In this document: positions 54,738-64,000 of the stretch, piece by piece | How positions within the stretch are numbered: the stretch's first letter is position 1 | Layout of the letters: every line of letters begins with the position of its first letter | Origin: Litoribacillus peritrichatus | GTDB lineage: Bacteria; Pseudomonadota; Gammaproteobacteria; Pseudomonadales; Litoribrevibacteraceae | Assembly: GCF_039537985.1 (NCBI RefSeq) | Contig: NZ_BAABBN010000004.1 | Span: 496,001 to 560,000 of the forward strand | Length of the DNA: 64,000 nt | Direction of reading: 5' to 3' | The notes under the pieces: model-generated | The model's input: only the letters and a program-made list of their open reading frames with translations | Told to the model about the DNA's origin: nothing | The model's database searches: none | Program-made: the position numbers and the translations under genes

Positions 54738-55766
54738 ATGCGCAGTCATTATGTTTTGGTTGTTGTTCTTTTGTTGCTGGTGGTATTCGGTATCTTGGTT
54801 TTTCAGCTGAATATGCCCAATGATTCTCATCAATGGAAAGTGAGTGGGTCTCGGTCAGGGTCTTTTTCCTCTCAATATCTGTATCAGGCTGTTAATTCGC
54901 CACTACAGCCGCTACCAACTGTGCAAAGTTCGAATTCTCATTGGGTGCAGTTAGGAAAAGCGTTGTTTAATAGCCCGCTGTTGTCTGCAGATAACAGTGT
55001 CTCGTGTGCCTCTTGTCATGATGTATTTCATGGTGGCGATGATGGTTTGCCTGTTTCGACGGGGATAAATCAACAAGTGGGTACCAGAAATTCGCCTTCA
55101 GTGTTAAATGCGGTATTTAACTTTCGCCAATTTTGGGATGGGCGAAGCCTGAACCTCAAAGATCAAGCCGAAGGGCCGATTCACAACCCAGTGGAAATGG
55201 GCAGTGACTGGGATGAAGTGCTTGAAAAGTTACGTTCAGAACCTAATTTCGTTCAAAGTTTTCAAGATCTTTCAGAGGACGGCATTACCGTTGAAAATAT
55301 CCTGAAAGCCATTGTTTCTTATGAAGAGTCGTTAGTCACCGAAAACGCCCCCATTGATCGGTACCTGTTAGGGGAACACAGCGCGTTGACGCCTCAACAG
55401 CAGGCGGGTTATCGGAAATTTGTCGACTATGGCTGTGTGACCTGTCATCAGGGGAGAAACATAGGGGGGAACCTTTATCAAAAAATAGGCCGTTTGGATC
55501 AGGTGCCTGCCAATCTGCTGGACGACCCAGGCCGGTATGAATTAACTAAGAATCCTCAGGACATGCATGTGTTTAAAGTCCCGAGTTTGAGGAACGTGGC
55601 GGACACCGCACCGTATTTTCATAATGGTTCTGTGGATGAGTTATCTGTAGCCATAAGAATCATGGCCAGAGGTCAATTAGGGCTCGATCTCAACGACGCC
55701 GATGTGGCGGATTTAGAAGCTTTATTGCACGCGTTTACCGGTGAGCTGCCGAGGTCATTACAATAA
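54738..55766 (+). CDS. Diheme cytochrome c peroxidase-family protein
   Basis: A 342-residue protein with an N-terminal signal anchor (about 5-25) and two c-type heme sites CASCH (90-94) and CVTCH (233-237), plus GTRNSPSVLNAVFN and FKVPSLRNVADTAPYFHNG, typical of CcpA/MauG-like enzymes. Periplasmic, reduces peroxide or oxidises a protein. Stop and next start overlap (TAATG), so it is translationally coupled to the hybrid kinase. Ribosome site weak. Confidence 0.92.
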   Translation: MRSHYVLVVVLLLLVVFGILVFQLNMPNDSHQWKVSGSRSGSFSSQYLYQAVNSPLQPLPTVQSSNSHWVQLGKALFNSPLLSADNSVSCASCHDVFHGGDDGLPVSTGINQQVGTRNSPSVLNAVFNFRQFWDGRSLNLKDQAEGPIHNPVEMGSDWDEVLEKLRSEPNFVQSFQDLSEDGITVENILKAIVSYEESLVTENAPIDRYLLGEHSALTPQQQAGYRKFVDYGCVTCHQGRNIGGNLYQKIGRLDQVPANLLDDPGRYELTKNPQDMHVFKVPSLRNVADTAPYFHNGSVDELSVAIRIMARGQLGLDLNDADVADLEALLHAFTGELPRSLQ

Positions 55767-58168
55767 TGAAGTATTTATTGGAAGGCCTTTTATTGGCTCT
55801 CATTTGGTTGTTTGGTAGCTTAGCGGTCGATAGCTATCATGCATTAGAAAAGCAACAGAAAGCACTCCAGCTGGCCAATGAACTGAATCGTTTTACCATT
55901 GAGTTGTCGCTTGAAACCCTGACGGCCTCTAACAGCAGTGTTTACCATTTTGATAAACATGCTCAAAAACAACTGGGTTTGGAGCGAGTCAGTAATGAAT
56001 TGCGACAAAATGACAGTCTCAGTAAAGAAGTTTCCTTATCCCTTAATCACTTCAGCAATCTGGTTGTAAACTACATGCAGCTGGCAACCATGCTGAAGAC
56101 TTCGTATCGGTACATTTCTTCTTTAGGCATTCAGAGAGATTCATTTTTACCTGAAGAACAGTCACTTTTGTCTTCCGTTTTGGTGTTGGTGTCTAATCTT
56201 CAGGTTGCTCATGAGTTGCCTAGAGTTCAGGAGATCAGTCTGCGACTGATGGGGAAGTTGGCTTTATTGCGGGAAAGGGAAGCTGTTGAGCCCAGGTTTC
56301 GTTTATTACGTTTGCACTCTCAGTTTATTCTGGACAATTTTCTGAAAGCTTCTAATTATTTGTTGCCAATTCAGGAGGGAGGCATTTCAGAGGTTATTCA
56401 AAAAAATATTGATCATTTAAATCGTCGTATAGAGCGTAATTATTGGCAGCTTATCAGTGATGTGTTGCTCACGCTTTTTGGCGTGTTTGTCCTTGTGGCA
56501 GTGGTCTTCTCTCGTTTAATGGCGCAGTTAAAAGAGGCGAACAAACAAGCAAAACAAGCGGCAGAAACCAAGTCGTTGTTCTTGTCCAATATGTCGCATG
56601 AGATCAGAACGCCTATGAATGGAATCCTGGGCCTGACGGACATTTTATTAGCAACCGAACTTAACTCGGTGCAAAGAAATTACCTGGAAAAAGTACGCTT
56701 TTCGGCCAACTCACTCACAACGATTATTAACGATATTTTGGATTTTTCTAAAATAGAGTCCAAGAAATTGCACATAGAACATGTGCCATTTGAGTTTGCT
56801 GATTTACTGGATAATTTACGAACGCTGATGACGCCAATGGCTTCTGCCAAGGGCATCTGTTTGATCTTTGATATCGACCCGAATCTGAGAGAGCAATACA
56901 TCGGCGATCCTGTACGCATTAATCAGATCTTACTGAATTTAAGTTCTAATGCCGTTAAGTTTACCGAAGAGGGGGCCGTCACGGTTTCTATCCGATCCGA
57001 AGTGAAAGAGAAAGGTCAGCAGTGGATCACGATTGCCGTTACTGATACGGGCATAGGGATTAGCCAGGAACAAATCGAGAGCTTATTCGAGCGCTTCAGC
57101 CAGGCGGAATCATCAACCACCAGAAAATACGGGGGGACAGGTTTGGGTTTGACTATCTGTAAGTTGCTGACGGAATTAATGGGTGGGGAAATTAAAATAT
57201 CCAGTCGACTGGGGTGTGGCTCGACTTTTTCGGTACGAATTCCTTTGGATACGGCCTTTAGACAAGGAGACTTGGCGTTGACTCAATACAGTGGGTCTAT
57301 GCTGGTGGTGGAAGATGATCCGGTCACGCTTGAAGTCAGTATGACATTGGCTCAGTCGCTCGGGTTGAAGGTGGTCGGGGTACAATCTGGCCGGGAGGCT
57401 CTGCAAGCATTAACCGAACGAAGGTTTGATATTTTGTTATTAGATTGGGTGCTGCCTGATTTTGAACCGGGCGCAATATTAACAGAAGTTCAGAAAGTCA
57501 CTGAGTTGCCTGATCAAGTGGTAATTTACACGGCCCATACTGAGAATTTTATTCAAACGGACAACGCTTATCCCATTATTTATAAGCCATTATTGAAGCG
57601 GGATTTGATTGAACTTTTGACTCAAAAAGGGGCACAGCCTGTCGGAAATGCATCCGTAGATCAGGCATTAATAGGGGAGTGCTCAGCGGAAATAGGAGAG
57701 AGCTTAGCGGAAATAGGGGAGAGCTCAGCAGACACAAACCCGCAATCACCTGAGCAGACATCCCTTGAGCGTGTTTTAGCCGCCATGGAGCTAAAAGTGT
57801 TGTTGGTGGAAGATAATGAAATCAATCAGATGATCGCAGTGACGTTGCTGGAACAGATGGGCATCACCGTGACGACAGCCATGAATGGTCAGGAAGCGGT
57901 GGATACTGTGATTGCTCAAAATGGCCAGTTTGATTTGGTGTTGATGGACATTCAAATGCCCATTATGGATGGCATGGAGGCGACGCGACTACTTCGGGAT
58001 AAGTTCAATCCTGAGCAGTTAAAGATCATTGCTCTGACGGCTAACGTCATGCAAGATGAAACCAACACATATTCCGAACTGGGGATGAATGGCTTCTTAG
58101 CGAAGCCTTTTGAGTTGAGCCAACTTCAGGCGATTATCGTCGAGCATTCTGGTGTTACTAAACATTAA
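55766..58168 (+). CDS. Hybrid sensor histidine kinase with two receiver domains
   Basis: An 800-residue protein. TM1 (about 3-20), a helical periplasmic domain (about 25-228), TM2 (230-250), HisKA with H278 (NMSHEIRTPMNG), HATPase_c (TDTGIGISQ, GTGLGLTICKLL), receiver 1 (LLLDWVLPD), a linker with a 7-residue repeat (GESxAEI, about 637-655) and receiver 2 (LVLMDIQMPIMDG). No output domain or Hpt, so phosphate probably goes to a separate Hpt protein. It overlaps the peroxidase gene by one base. Confidence 0.94.
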   Translation: MKYLLEGLLLALIWLFGSLAVDSYHALEKQQKALQLANELNRFTIELSLETLTASNSSVYHFDKHAQKQLGLERVSNELRQNDSLSKEVSLSLNHFSNLVVNYMQLATMLKTSYRYISSLGIQRDSFLPEEQSLLSSVLVLVSNLQVAHELPRVQEISLRLMGKLALLREREAVEPRFRLLRLHSQFILDNFLKASNYLLPIQEGGISEVIQKNIDHLNRRIERNYWQLISDVLLTLFGVFVLVAVVFSRLMAQLKEANKQAKQAAETKSLFLSNMSHEIRTPMNGILGLTDILLATELNSVQRNYLEKVRFSANSLTTIINDILDFSKIESKKLHIEHVPFEFADLLDNLRTLMTPMASAKGICLIFDIDPNLREQYIGDPVRINQILLNLSSNAVKFTEEGAVTVSIRSEVKEKGQQWITIAVTDTGIGISQEQIESLFERFSQAESSTTRKYGGTGLGLTICKLLTELMGGEIKISSRLGCGSTFSVRIPLDTAFRQGDLALTQYSGSMLVVEDDPVTLEVSMTLAQSLGLKVVGVQSGREALQALTERRFDILLLDWVLPDFEPGAILTEVQKVTELPDQVVIYTAHTENFIQTDNAYPIIYKPLLKRDLIELLTQKGAQPVGNASVDQALIGECSAEIGESLAEIGESSADTNPQSPEQTSLERVLAAMELKVLLVEDNEINQMIAVTLLEQMGITVTTAMNGQEAVDTVIAQNGQFDLVLMDIQMPIMDGMEATRLLRDKFNPEQLKIIALTANVMQDETNTYSELGMNGFLAKPFELSQLQAIIVEHSGVTKH

Positions 58169-58200
58169 GAACCTGCTTCACGCAGAGTGTTCTTTTAATT
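58167..58200 (+). terminator. Terminator after the hybrid kinase gene
   Basis: AAGAAC / GTTCTT with an inner GC/GC pair and TTTTAATT. It ends the peroxidase-kinase operon and faces the convergent PilU-like gene. Confidence 0.55.
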
Positions 58201-58235
58201 AGGTTTCTAAGGTATTGAGCGTGTTTGAAATCTCC

Positions 58236-59318
58236 TTAAACCGCTTTCTTATGTAATCTTTCATCAAGCAGTCGAATCTGCACCGTCATATTGTGTTTTG
58301 AATCTGCGTGCTCTATTGCCGCTTCTTTACTGATTTTTCCTTGGCTATAAAGGGCAATAAGAGATGAATCAAAGGTCATAGCATCTTCCTTGTCTCTGCG
58401 GCTGAGCGCCTGATTGATGCTGTCGAAATCTCCTCTTTGAATCAGGTCCTGAATATAAGGGCTGTTAGTTAAAAGCTCTATCGCAGGCCATAAAATCTCT
58501 TTGCCTTTGATCAACCGTTGGCATACTACGGCCGATAAGTTTCTGGACAAGTCCATTAATACCTGATGATGGCTCGCCTGAGGAAAAAAATTCAGGACTC
58601 TGTCCAGGGTTTCAATGCAGTTACTGGCGTGTATGGTTGCTATACAAAGGTGGCCTGTTTCAGCAAAGGCTATGGCGCTTTTCATGGTATCCATGTCGCG
58701 AATTTCGCCGATTAAAATTACGTCCGGTGCTTCGCGAATGGCGTTTTTAAGCGCGTCATTGTATGAGTGAGTGTCTACTCCCAACTCCCTTTGATTCACA
58801 ATGCACTTTTTATATGAGTGTAAAAATTCAAGCGGATCTTCGATGGTCAGAATATGACCGTGTTGCGTTTCGTTTCTGTGGTTGATCATGGCCGCCATAG
58901 TGGAGGATTTACCAGAGCAGGTTGCCCCCGCAACTAATATTAACCCCCGACGGTTGTTAACCAGTGTTTTCAGAACTGGGGGCAGGTTTAGAGATTCAAT
59001 TGATGGCGGCTCTGTATGTATCAGCCGAATGACCATCGAAATTTCGTTTCGTTGTTTCATCAGGCTGATTCTGAAACGGCCTATGTCTTCCACAGTCACT
59101 CCGGCATTTAATTCCCACTGTGTTTCAAATTGTTCAATGTGTTGGCTGGATACTAATGAGTAAGCCATGCTTTTTATTTCGTCGCCGGTGATGATCTTAT
59201 CCGGATTCACAGGCTTGGTTTCGTTATGAACCTTCAGAAGTACCGGGGCTCCTGGTGCAAAAAATAAGTCTGACGCATCTTTATCAATCATGTAAGAAAG
59301 AAAGCGGTTAATGTCCAT
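58236..59318 (-). CDS. PilT/PilU-family type IV pilus retraction ATPase
   Basis: About 360 residues: N-terminal PAS-like region (MDINRFLSYMIDKDASDLFF), Walker A GATCSGKS (a Cys at the usual Gly position), Asp box with TIEDPLEFLH, Walker B DVILIGEIRD, and the His box (GHLCIATIHASN). The pattern is PilU-like; no pilT precedes it. It powers or assists pilus retraction. ATG 59318 is preferred over TTG 59333. Downstream 59319-59667 holds no other gene. Confidence 0.9.
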   Translation of the reverse strand: MDINRFLSYMIDKDASDLFFAPGAPVLLKVHNETKPVNPDKIITGDEIKSMAYSLVSSQHIEQFETQWELNAGVTVEDIGRFRISLMKQRNEISMVIRLIHTEPPSIESLNLPPVLKTLVNNRRGLILVAGATCSGKSSTMAAMINHRNETQHGHILTIEDPLEFLHSYKKCIVNQRELGVDTHSYNDALKNAIREAPDVILIGEIRDMDTMKSAIAFAETGHLCIATIHASNCIETLDRVLNFFPQASHHQVLMDLSRNLSAVVCQRLIKGKEILWPAIELLTNSPYIQDLIQRGDFDSINQALSRRDKEDAMTFDSSLIALYSQGKISKEAAIEHADSKHNMTVQIRLLDERLHKKAV

Positions 59319-59667
59319 AAAATATAGCCCCAAGGTGAACGCATGGATTGGATATGCACGTTGTCTTTAATTGGTTACATTCAAATAATTGATGCTTGAT
59401 GGATTGAAGTGTAGGAAAAGACTGATTAGCTAAATAGTAATGATGCGATGTTTGGTATGGGTTCAGGTGGGTAGCGGAACGGCATAACCCCAGAAAATAT
59501 GAATGAATTCAGGCAGTAACTTTTTGAGTTCCGTAATTCGAAAACAGTGTGTTAATTTTTGCCTGAAGGAGTATAACCGCAAGGGCAGTAGTAACGATTG
59601 TTAGATTGAGAGTAATGCTGGCTTAGAGGTTAATTGCTGAGATGACGAGAAGTCGTTGAGCCAGAAG

Positions 59668-59695
59668 GAAAAATAAGAGCTCTGTGATAGAGCCC
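59668..59695 (-). terminator. Terminator of the acyl-CoA dehydrogenase gene
   Basis: AAGaGCTCT / AGAGCcCTT stem with one mismatch and a 5-base loop; on the minus strand followed by TTATTTTTCC. Confidence 0.65.
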
Positions 59696-59727
59696 TTATA
59701 TACGAAAGAGGTTCTAAATACAGGCGC

Positions 59728-60864
59728 TTAAAGTGCTCTGGCAACAATTTCTTTCATAATTTCATTGGTGCCTGCGTAAATTTTCTGAACGCGGGCATCA
59801 GCCCAGGCTCTGGCAATCGGGTATTCCCACATATAGCCGTAGCCACCAAACAATTGCATGCATTCGTCCATGACTTTGAACTGAAGGTCGGTGGTCCATT
59901 GTTTCATTGCGGCTGCCGTTGGCACATCAAGTTTTCCTTCGAGGTGAAGCTCCAGGCAGCGATCCACAAAGCAACGACCTGCCAGGGTGTCAGACGTTAA
60001 CTCAGCTAATTTAAATCTCGTATTTTGAAAAGACATCACCGGCTTTTTGAAGGCTTTGCGGTCTTTCACATATTCGGTTGTCCACTCCAAAGCCGCTTCA
60101 GCGGAAGCGATGGCCGTTAAGCCAACCAATAGACGCTCTTGTGGCAGCTCTTGCATTAAGTAGGCAAACCCTTGGCCTTCGCCACCAAGCAAATTTTCTT
60201 TCGGGACTTTAACATCCTGGAAAAACAGCTCGGAAGTGTCCTGCGCTTTCATACCGATCTTTTCGAGGTTTTGACCTTTTTCAAAACCATCCCAATCACA
60301 TTCAACAATCAACAGACTGGTCCCTTTTGCGCCTTCACTTGGATCTGTCTTGGCTACAACGATCACCAAATCTGCCAGTTGACCATTGGTGATGAAGGTT
60401 TTTGAACCATTTAAAATGTAATGGTCGCCTTTATCGATGGCGGTGGTTTTTACGCCTTGAAGGTCTGAGCCTGCACCGGGTTCGGTCATGGCGATGGCGC
60501 CTACCATTTCTCCGCTAATGAGTTTTGGAATGTACTTGTGTTTTAATTCTTCAGAGCCGTAATGCAGAATGTACGGTGCAACAATGTCGGAGTGAAGCGG
60601 AAAGCCAATGCCGGAACAACCCGACCGGGCTATTTCTTCCATAACAATTGCACTGTATCGGTAGTCACAGCCTAAACCGCCGTACTCTTCTGGCATGGTG
60701 GGGCACAACATACCAAGCTCGCCTGCCTTGTACCAAAGGGCTCGGTCTACATGCCCATCTTTTTCCCATTGGGGATGAAACGGAACGGCTTCTTTATCCA
60801 AAAACTTTCTGACAGTGTCTCTAAAGCTTTCATGATCTGAGTCGAAAAGAGTACGCGGAATCAT
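59728..60864 (-). CDS. Acyl-CoA dehydrogenase
   Basis: About 378 residues with ACAD signatures: MTEPGAGSDLQG (FAD/substrate), the C-terminal GGYGYMWEYPIARAWADARV and IYAGTNEIMKEIVARAL. The usual catalytic Glu before GTNEI is Ala, as in LCAD/isovaleryl-type enzymes where the base lies elsewhere, so the substrate may be long-chain or branched acyl-CoA. Start at 60864 because GGAG lies 6 bases before that ATG. Confidence 0.9.
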   Translation of the reverse strand: MIPRTLFDSDHESFRDTVRKFLDKEAVPFHPQWEKDGHVDRALWYKAGELGMLCPTMPEEYGGLGCDYRYSAIVMEEIARSGCSGIGFPLHSDIVAPYILHYGSEELKHKYIPKLISGEMVGAIAMTEPGAGSDLQGVKTTAIDKGDHYILNGSKTFITNGQLADLVIVVAKTDPSEGAKGTSLLIVECDWDGFEKGQNLEKIGMKAQDTSELFFQDVKVPKENLLGGEGQGFAYLMQELPQERLLVGLTAIASAEAALEWTTEYVKDRKAFKKPVMSFQNTRFKLAELTSDTLAGRCFVDRCLELHLEGKLDVPTAAAMKQWTTDLQFKVMDECMQLFGGYGYMWEYPIARAWADARVQKIYAGTNEIMKEIVARAL

Positions 60865-61081
60865 CAAATTCTCCATGGCCTGATATTTGCAGTCTGTGAG
60901 TCATCGTTTTGATGATCTCTTGTGTTCTTTTAAGTTTTGCAAGCTTGCCGGGTTTGAACAATTGCATTGATACTCGATTTTATTGACCTAAATGAGCACC
61001 TTGTTTGGATTGTTAATACAAAATTAGACTATAGTTGAGCACTTAATATAGTGGAGTCGTAACATTGGAGACGTACCGAGA

Positions 61082-62392
61082 ATGATCTCAGCCAGCGAGG
61101 ATCAGGTTTTAAACGTACTGGTTATTGAACCGTCTAAATCTTATCAATTGTACCTTTCCGAAATACTGGTGGATCATGGCTTTCAAGCCGTTTGCGTGGT
61201 GGATGGCGAAGAGGCCATTGCAGCGCTTAAAGGTCAGTCTTTTTGCTTAGTGTGCGTGGCTATGCAACTGAAAGATATGTCCGGGATTGAATTGTGCCGT
61301 CACATCAGAAGCCGGGAGGGCGACGCCTGTAATGTTCCCGTTGTTATGATTACCTCTGAAGAAGATAAGTCTACGTTGGTGAGTGCACTGAAAGCTGGCG
61401 CCACTGAAATTTTCAAAAAATCAGACATCAATGATTTTTCCACCTATTTGCACCAGTTTGTGTGGAACAGCACTCAGCGCAGCACCTTGATTGCTGAAAT
61501 CCTTTATGTCGAAGATTCTATTTCCATAGCCAAAATGGTATGCACCTTTTTGAAAAAAATGGGGATGAACGTTGATCATTTTACTAAAGCAGAAGATGCA
61601 TGCTTGGCTTTCGAACACAAAGACTATGACCTGGTCTTGACGGATATTTTTCTTGAAGGAGAAATGACCGGTTCACAACTGATCCAAAAGTTTCGATCCA
61701 ATCCTGATAATGCTTATATTCCTGTGTTGGCAATTTCAGGCGTGGAAGATGCGTCCCGAAGGATAGAATTGCTCCGTTCTGGGGCCAATGATTACGTTGC
61801 CAAACCTGTTTTGGATCAGGAACTGGTGGCACGGGTGCAAAACCTGGTGAATACCAAAAAACTGGTCGATAAGGTCAATGAACAGCAACGTTACTTGCAA
61901 GAGTTAGCAATGAAAGACCAGCTAACCGGTTTATACAATCGTCACTTTTTAATGGAAGTTGGGCCGAAAAAAGTACAGGAGTCGCGACGCCATAAAACAC
62001 CTTTGAGCCTTATTGTTGTCGATCTTGATAAATTCAAGTCGATCAATGATGAACATGGCCACAGTGTGGGGGATGAAGTACTGCAGGCCATTGGTAAATT
62101 GTTAATGAACTCAGTACGAAAAGAAGATGTGGCAGCCCGGTTTGGTGGTGAAGAGTTTGTTTTGATTCTCAGCCATTGCAATGAGGAAGAAGCACAACAA
62201 AAGGCGGAAACGATTCGCTTGAATATTATGAATTTAAAACCTGCCGGGTTGAATGTTACTGCCAGTTTTGGCATCGCCAGCAATTCACCGTTGGAACCTG
62301 AAACAATGAACGGAATGTTCACCCGTGCGGATGAAGCGGTTTATAAATCTAAGGAAGCAGGCCGAAACTGTATTACTGTTTCTTCGCTGTAA
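61082..62392 (+). CDS. Response regulator with diguanylate cyclase domain (REC-REC-GGDEF)
   Basis: A 436-residue PleD-like protein. Receiver 1 (about 8-125) is degenerate: the phospho-acceptor Asp is Ala (LVCVAMQLKDMSG). Receiver 2 (about 138-262) is intact (DLVLTDIFLEGEMTG). The GGDEF domain (about 280-436) carries GGEEF, an active variant. It makes c-di-GMP on phosphorylation of receiver 2. GGAG precedes the ATG. No kinase adjacent. Confidence 0.93.
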   Translation: MISASEDQVLNVLVIEPSKSYQLYLSEILVDHGFQAVCVVDGEEAIAALKGQSFCLVCVAMQLKDMSGIELCRHIRSREGDACNVPVVMITSEEDKSTLVSALKAGATEIFKKSDINDFSTYLHQFVWNSTQRSTLIAEILYVEDSISIAKMVCTFLKKMGMNVDHFTKAEDACLAFEHKDYDLVLTDIFLEGEMTGSQLIQKFRSNPDNAYIPVLAISGVEDASRRIELLRSGANDYVAKPVLDQELVARVQNLVNTKKLVDKVNEQQRYLQELAMKDQLTGLYNRHFLMEVGPKKVQESRRHKTPLSLIVVDLDKFKSINDEHGHSVGDEVLQAIGKLLMNSVRKEDVAARFGGEEFVLILSHCNEEEAQQKAETIRLNIMNLKPAGLNVTASFGIASNSPLEPETMNGMFTRADEAVYKSKEAGRNCITVSSL

Positions 62393-62451
62393 GTCCCTTC
62401 CGTCCGCAATGTCTGAGGTTTGTAAAAAATTGCAGACGTTGTAATTACACT

Positions 62452-62474
62452 AAGGCCTTCTGATTGAAGGCCTT
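62452..62474. terminator. Hairpin between convergent genes
   Basis: AAGGCCTTC / GAAGGCCTT, 9-bp perfect stem with a 5-base loop, no T-run. Confidence 0.5.
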
Positions 62475-62486
62475 GAAGTGTGCTGG

Positions 62487-63341
62487 TTAAGCCGTCGTAT
62501 TTCTTTTATCCCGCCACCAGTTGGCAAGGCGGGTTCCCTGAACAAACAATTGTTTGTATTTGGAAGGCATCAACCGCTGAAAAATGTCCATCGCATAAGC
62601 ATCCGGCCCGATCAGTGCCCGCTCTTTGTTTTTACGCACTGCATTTAAAATACTCTCCGCCGCTTGGGCTGGCGAGGTATGCGCGTATTTATCGAAGTTA
62701 TCCCGTAACTCATCGGCATGATACTTGTCCGGTGTACTGCCCATACGGCCGTTTTGCGCGATGTTTGTTTTAATGCCGCTTGGGAAAATACAAGTGCACT
62801 GAATGTTAGAATCTTCGATTCTAAGTTCTTCCTGAAGGGACTCAGTAAACCCTCTTACAGCGAATTTGGCCGCGTTATAGGCCGACTGCGTAGGCACTGC
62901 GTACAACCCAAAAACACTGGAAACGTTGACGATGTGGGCATCGGTACTTTGTTTTAAATAGGGCAAGAACGCTTTCGTGCCATAAACAACACCCCAGAAA
63001 TTGATATTCATTAACCATTCAAAGTTTTCGTAACTCATTTGGTCAACGGTTTCCGCCAAGGCAACACCTGCATTATTGATCACCAGGTTCACGCCTTTAT
63101 GTTGCTGCATGACGTTAGCGGCAAATCGCTCCACGGCTTTTTTGTTTGCAACATCCAGTACATGCTGTGATATCTGAACACCGGTAGAAGCCAGACGCTC
63201 GGATATGGCTTCCAGCCCTTTTTCGTTGATGTCGGCTAACGCAAGGTTACAGCCTTGACGGGCCAGATTTTCTGCTAACGCGGCACCTATCCCGGATGCT
63301 GCGCCAGTAATGACTGCGACTTTATTTTTGAAATTTTCCAT
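62487..63341 (-). CDS. Short-chain dehydrogenase/reductase
   Basis: A 284-residue classical SDR: NAD(P) motif TGAASGIG (12-19), NNAG (89-92), Ser near 141 and Y155-x-x-x-K159. The C-terminal extension (VRKNKERALIGPDAYAMDIFQRLMP) is seen in Acinetobacter/Marinobacter-type homologues sometimes linked to acyl-aldehyde or wax metabolism; the substrate is unproven. AGGTAA precedes the ATG. Confidence 0.88.
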   Translation of the reverse strand: MENFKNKVAVITGAASGIGAALAENLARQGCNLALADINEKGLEAISERLASTGVQISQHVLDVANKKAVERFAANVMQQHKGVNLVINNAGVALAETVDQMSYENFEWLMNINFWGVVYGTKAFLPYLKQSTDAHIVNVSSVFGLYAVPTQSAYNAAKFAVRGFTESLQEELRIEDSNIQCTCIFPSGIKTNIAQNGRMGSTPDKYHADELRDNFDKYAHTSPAQAAESILNAVRKNKERALIGPDAYAMDIFQRLMPSKYKQLFVQGTRLANWWRDKRNTTA

Positions 63342-63445
63342 AATTACCTAAATTTATTAACGTAACTGCCGAATTTATATGTAGGTTTCTCTAAAGATAC
63401 TAGACTAACCTATTTAGAGATCACAGTTTTTTATAGGGGTAGTTT

Positions 63446-64000
63446 ATGGTGTGGTTCTATAAGCTGAGCGTAAAAGTAAAAATTTACTTCATTGCTTTGG
63501 CTGCAATAGTGGGTTTTACGATTTATTTCTTAGCAAATTACGGAATGTCTTCCTCTCAGGGGAGGCTCGTTGGGGAAATTCAAACCACTTCTTTTCCCTT
63601 ACTGCAAATTGCAGAGCGCTCTAAAGTTCGTTTGGAACGCATTCAGGAAATGCTTGCCAGTGCCGTGTCTGCGGATGAGATGGACATGCTGAAAAATGCA
63701 GATCTTCAGAAATCCGAAATGCTTGCAGATCTGGAAGAAGCCAATAGCCTCGACCCCGAAGGGTTAGCGGATGATTTAGCCACTGCGTTTTCCAATTATT
63801 ATCAAACCGCCCATGGTATTTCAAAAACCATGTTGGATGGCAGTGCAGACTTCTCTTCGTTGGGCGCAAAGACCGAAGAGATGACGTCCAAACTGGAAAA
63901 AACCTCCGAGCTTTTGGAAGAGTTCAGGCAAGCCAACAACACCACATTCAACAATATGGTGACAGAAGCAAAAGCGCTGAGCGATAAAATGTTAATCACC
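63446..64000 (+). CDS. Membrane sensor protein, truncated by window end
   Basis: Open frame from ATG 63446 (MVWFYKLSVKVKIYF) through the window end with no stop, 185 codons. A membrane helix (about 12-30) is followed by a helical periplasmic domain. The pattern is that of a chemoreceptor or sensor kinase N-terminus. Identity beyond this cannot be decided here. Confidence 0.75.
   Translation, partial: MVWFYKLSVKVKIYFIALAAIVGFTIYFLANYGMSSSQGRLVGEIQTTSFPLLQIAERSKVRLERIQEMLASAVSADEMDMLKNADLQKSEMLADLEEANSLDPEGLADDLATAFSNYYQTAHGISKTMLDGSADFSSLGAKTEEMTSKLEKTSELLEEFRQANNTTFNNMVTEAKALSDKMLIT

Overview
The window looks like chromosome of a free-living marine gammaproteobacterium of the Oceanospirillales/Alteromonadales type (an inference). 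The gene content pointing there is a Marinobacter-like fatty acyl-CoA reductase, a canonical AcnB, MSHA-type and PilU-type pilus genes, a HapR/LuxR-like regulator, many two-component and c-di-GMP proteins, and a SelD/MnmH selenium locus with its own ABC transporter. GC is moderate and coding is dense on both strands. I saw no rRNA, tRNA, CRISPR array, complete insertion sequence or integrase.

Layout. 1-4.4 kb: end of a sensor kinase, a TetR regulator, a solute-binding protein and a SulP anion transporter. 5-7.8 kb: a divergent 928-residue aconitase paralogue with unusual leucine codon use and a structured leader. 8.1-10.4 kb: three secreted DUF4124 proteins. 10.5-13.5 kb: an accessory block (two RHH antitoxins, a RelE/ParE toxin, a Fic protein, a lipoprotein) bounded by two diverged copies of the acnB 3' end plus terminator. 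13.5-16.1 kb: canonical acnB on the minus strand with three operator-like palindromes upstream. 16.5-20.2 kb: lipase, aminopeptidase and fatty acyl-CoA reductase. 20.2-27.5 kb: lipoproteins, an M48 peptidase fused to a pilin-like domain, an MFS transporter and an amidohydrolase. 27.6-34 kb: ArsM, a large GGDEF/EAL sensor, a nitroreductase and a HapR-like regulator. 34.2-39.5 kb: a class III aminotransferase and a molybdenum hydroxylase pair with a MocA-like cytidylyltransferase. 39.5-50.1 kb: the selenium locus, split by an MSHA-like pilin frameshifted at a G4C7 tract, two small orphan genes with integron attC-like sites, and a tautomerase/HxlR group. 50.2-64 kb: thioesterase, nitrilase, chemoreceptor, a diheme cytochrome c peroxidase overlapping a hybrid kinase, PilU-like ATPase, acyl-CoA dehydrogenase, a response-regulator diguanylate cyclase, an SDR and the start of another membrane sensor.

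How the parts fit. The selenium genes form a pathway: selenium uptake (mnmH-linked ABC transporter), activation to selenophosphate (SelD fusion) and use in tRNA 2-selenouridine (MnmH). The two aconitases could feed the TCA and methylcitrate cycles. Fatty acyl-CoA reductase, acyl-CoA dehydrogenase, thioesterase, lipase and SDR suggest lipid or wax-ester metabolism. The least conventional items are the M48-pilin fusion, the acnB 3'-end repeat around the toxin-antitoxin/Fic block, the attC-like sites without an integrase, and the peroxidase-kinase pair.
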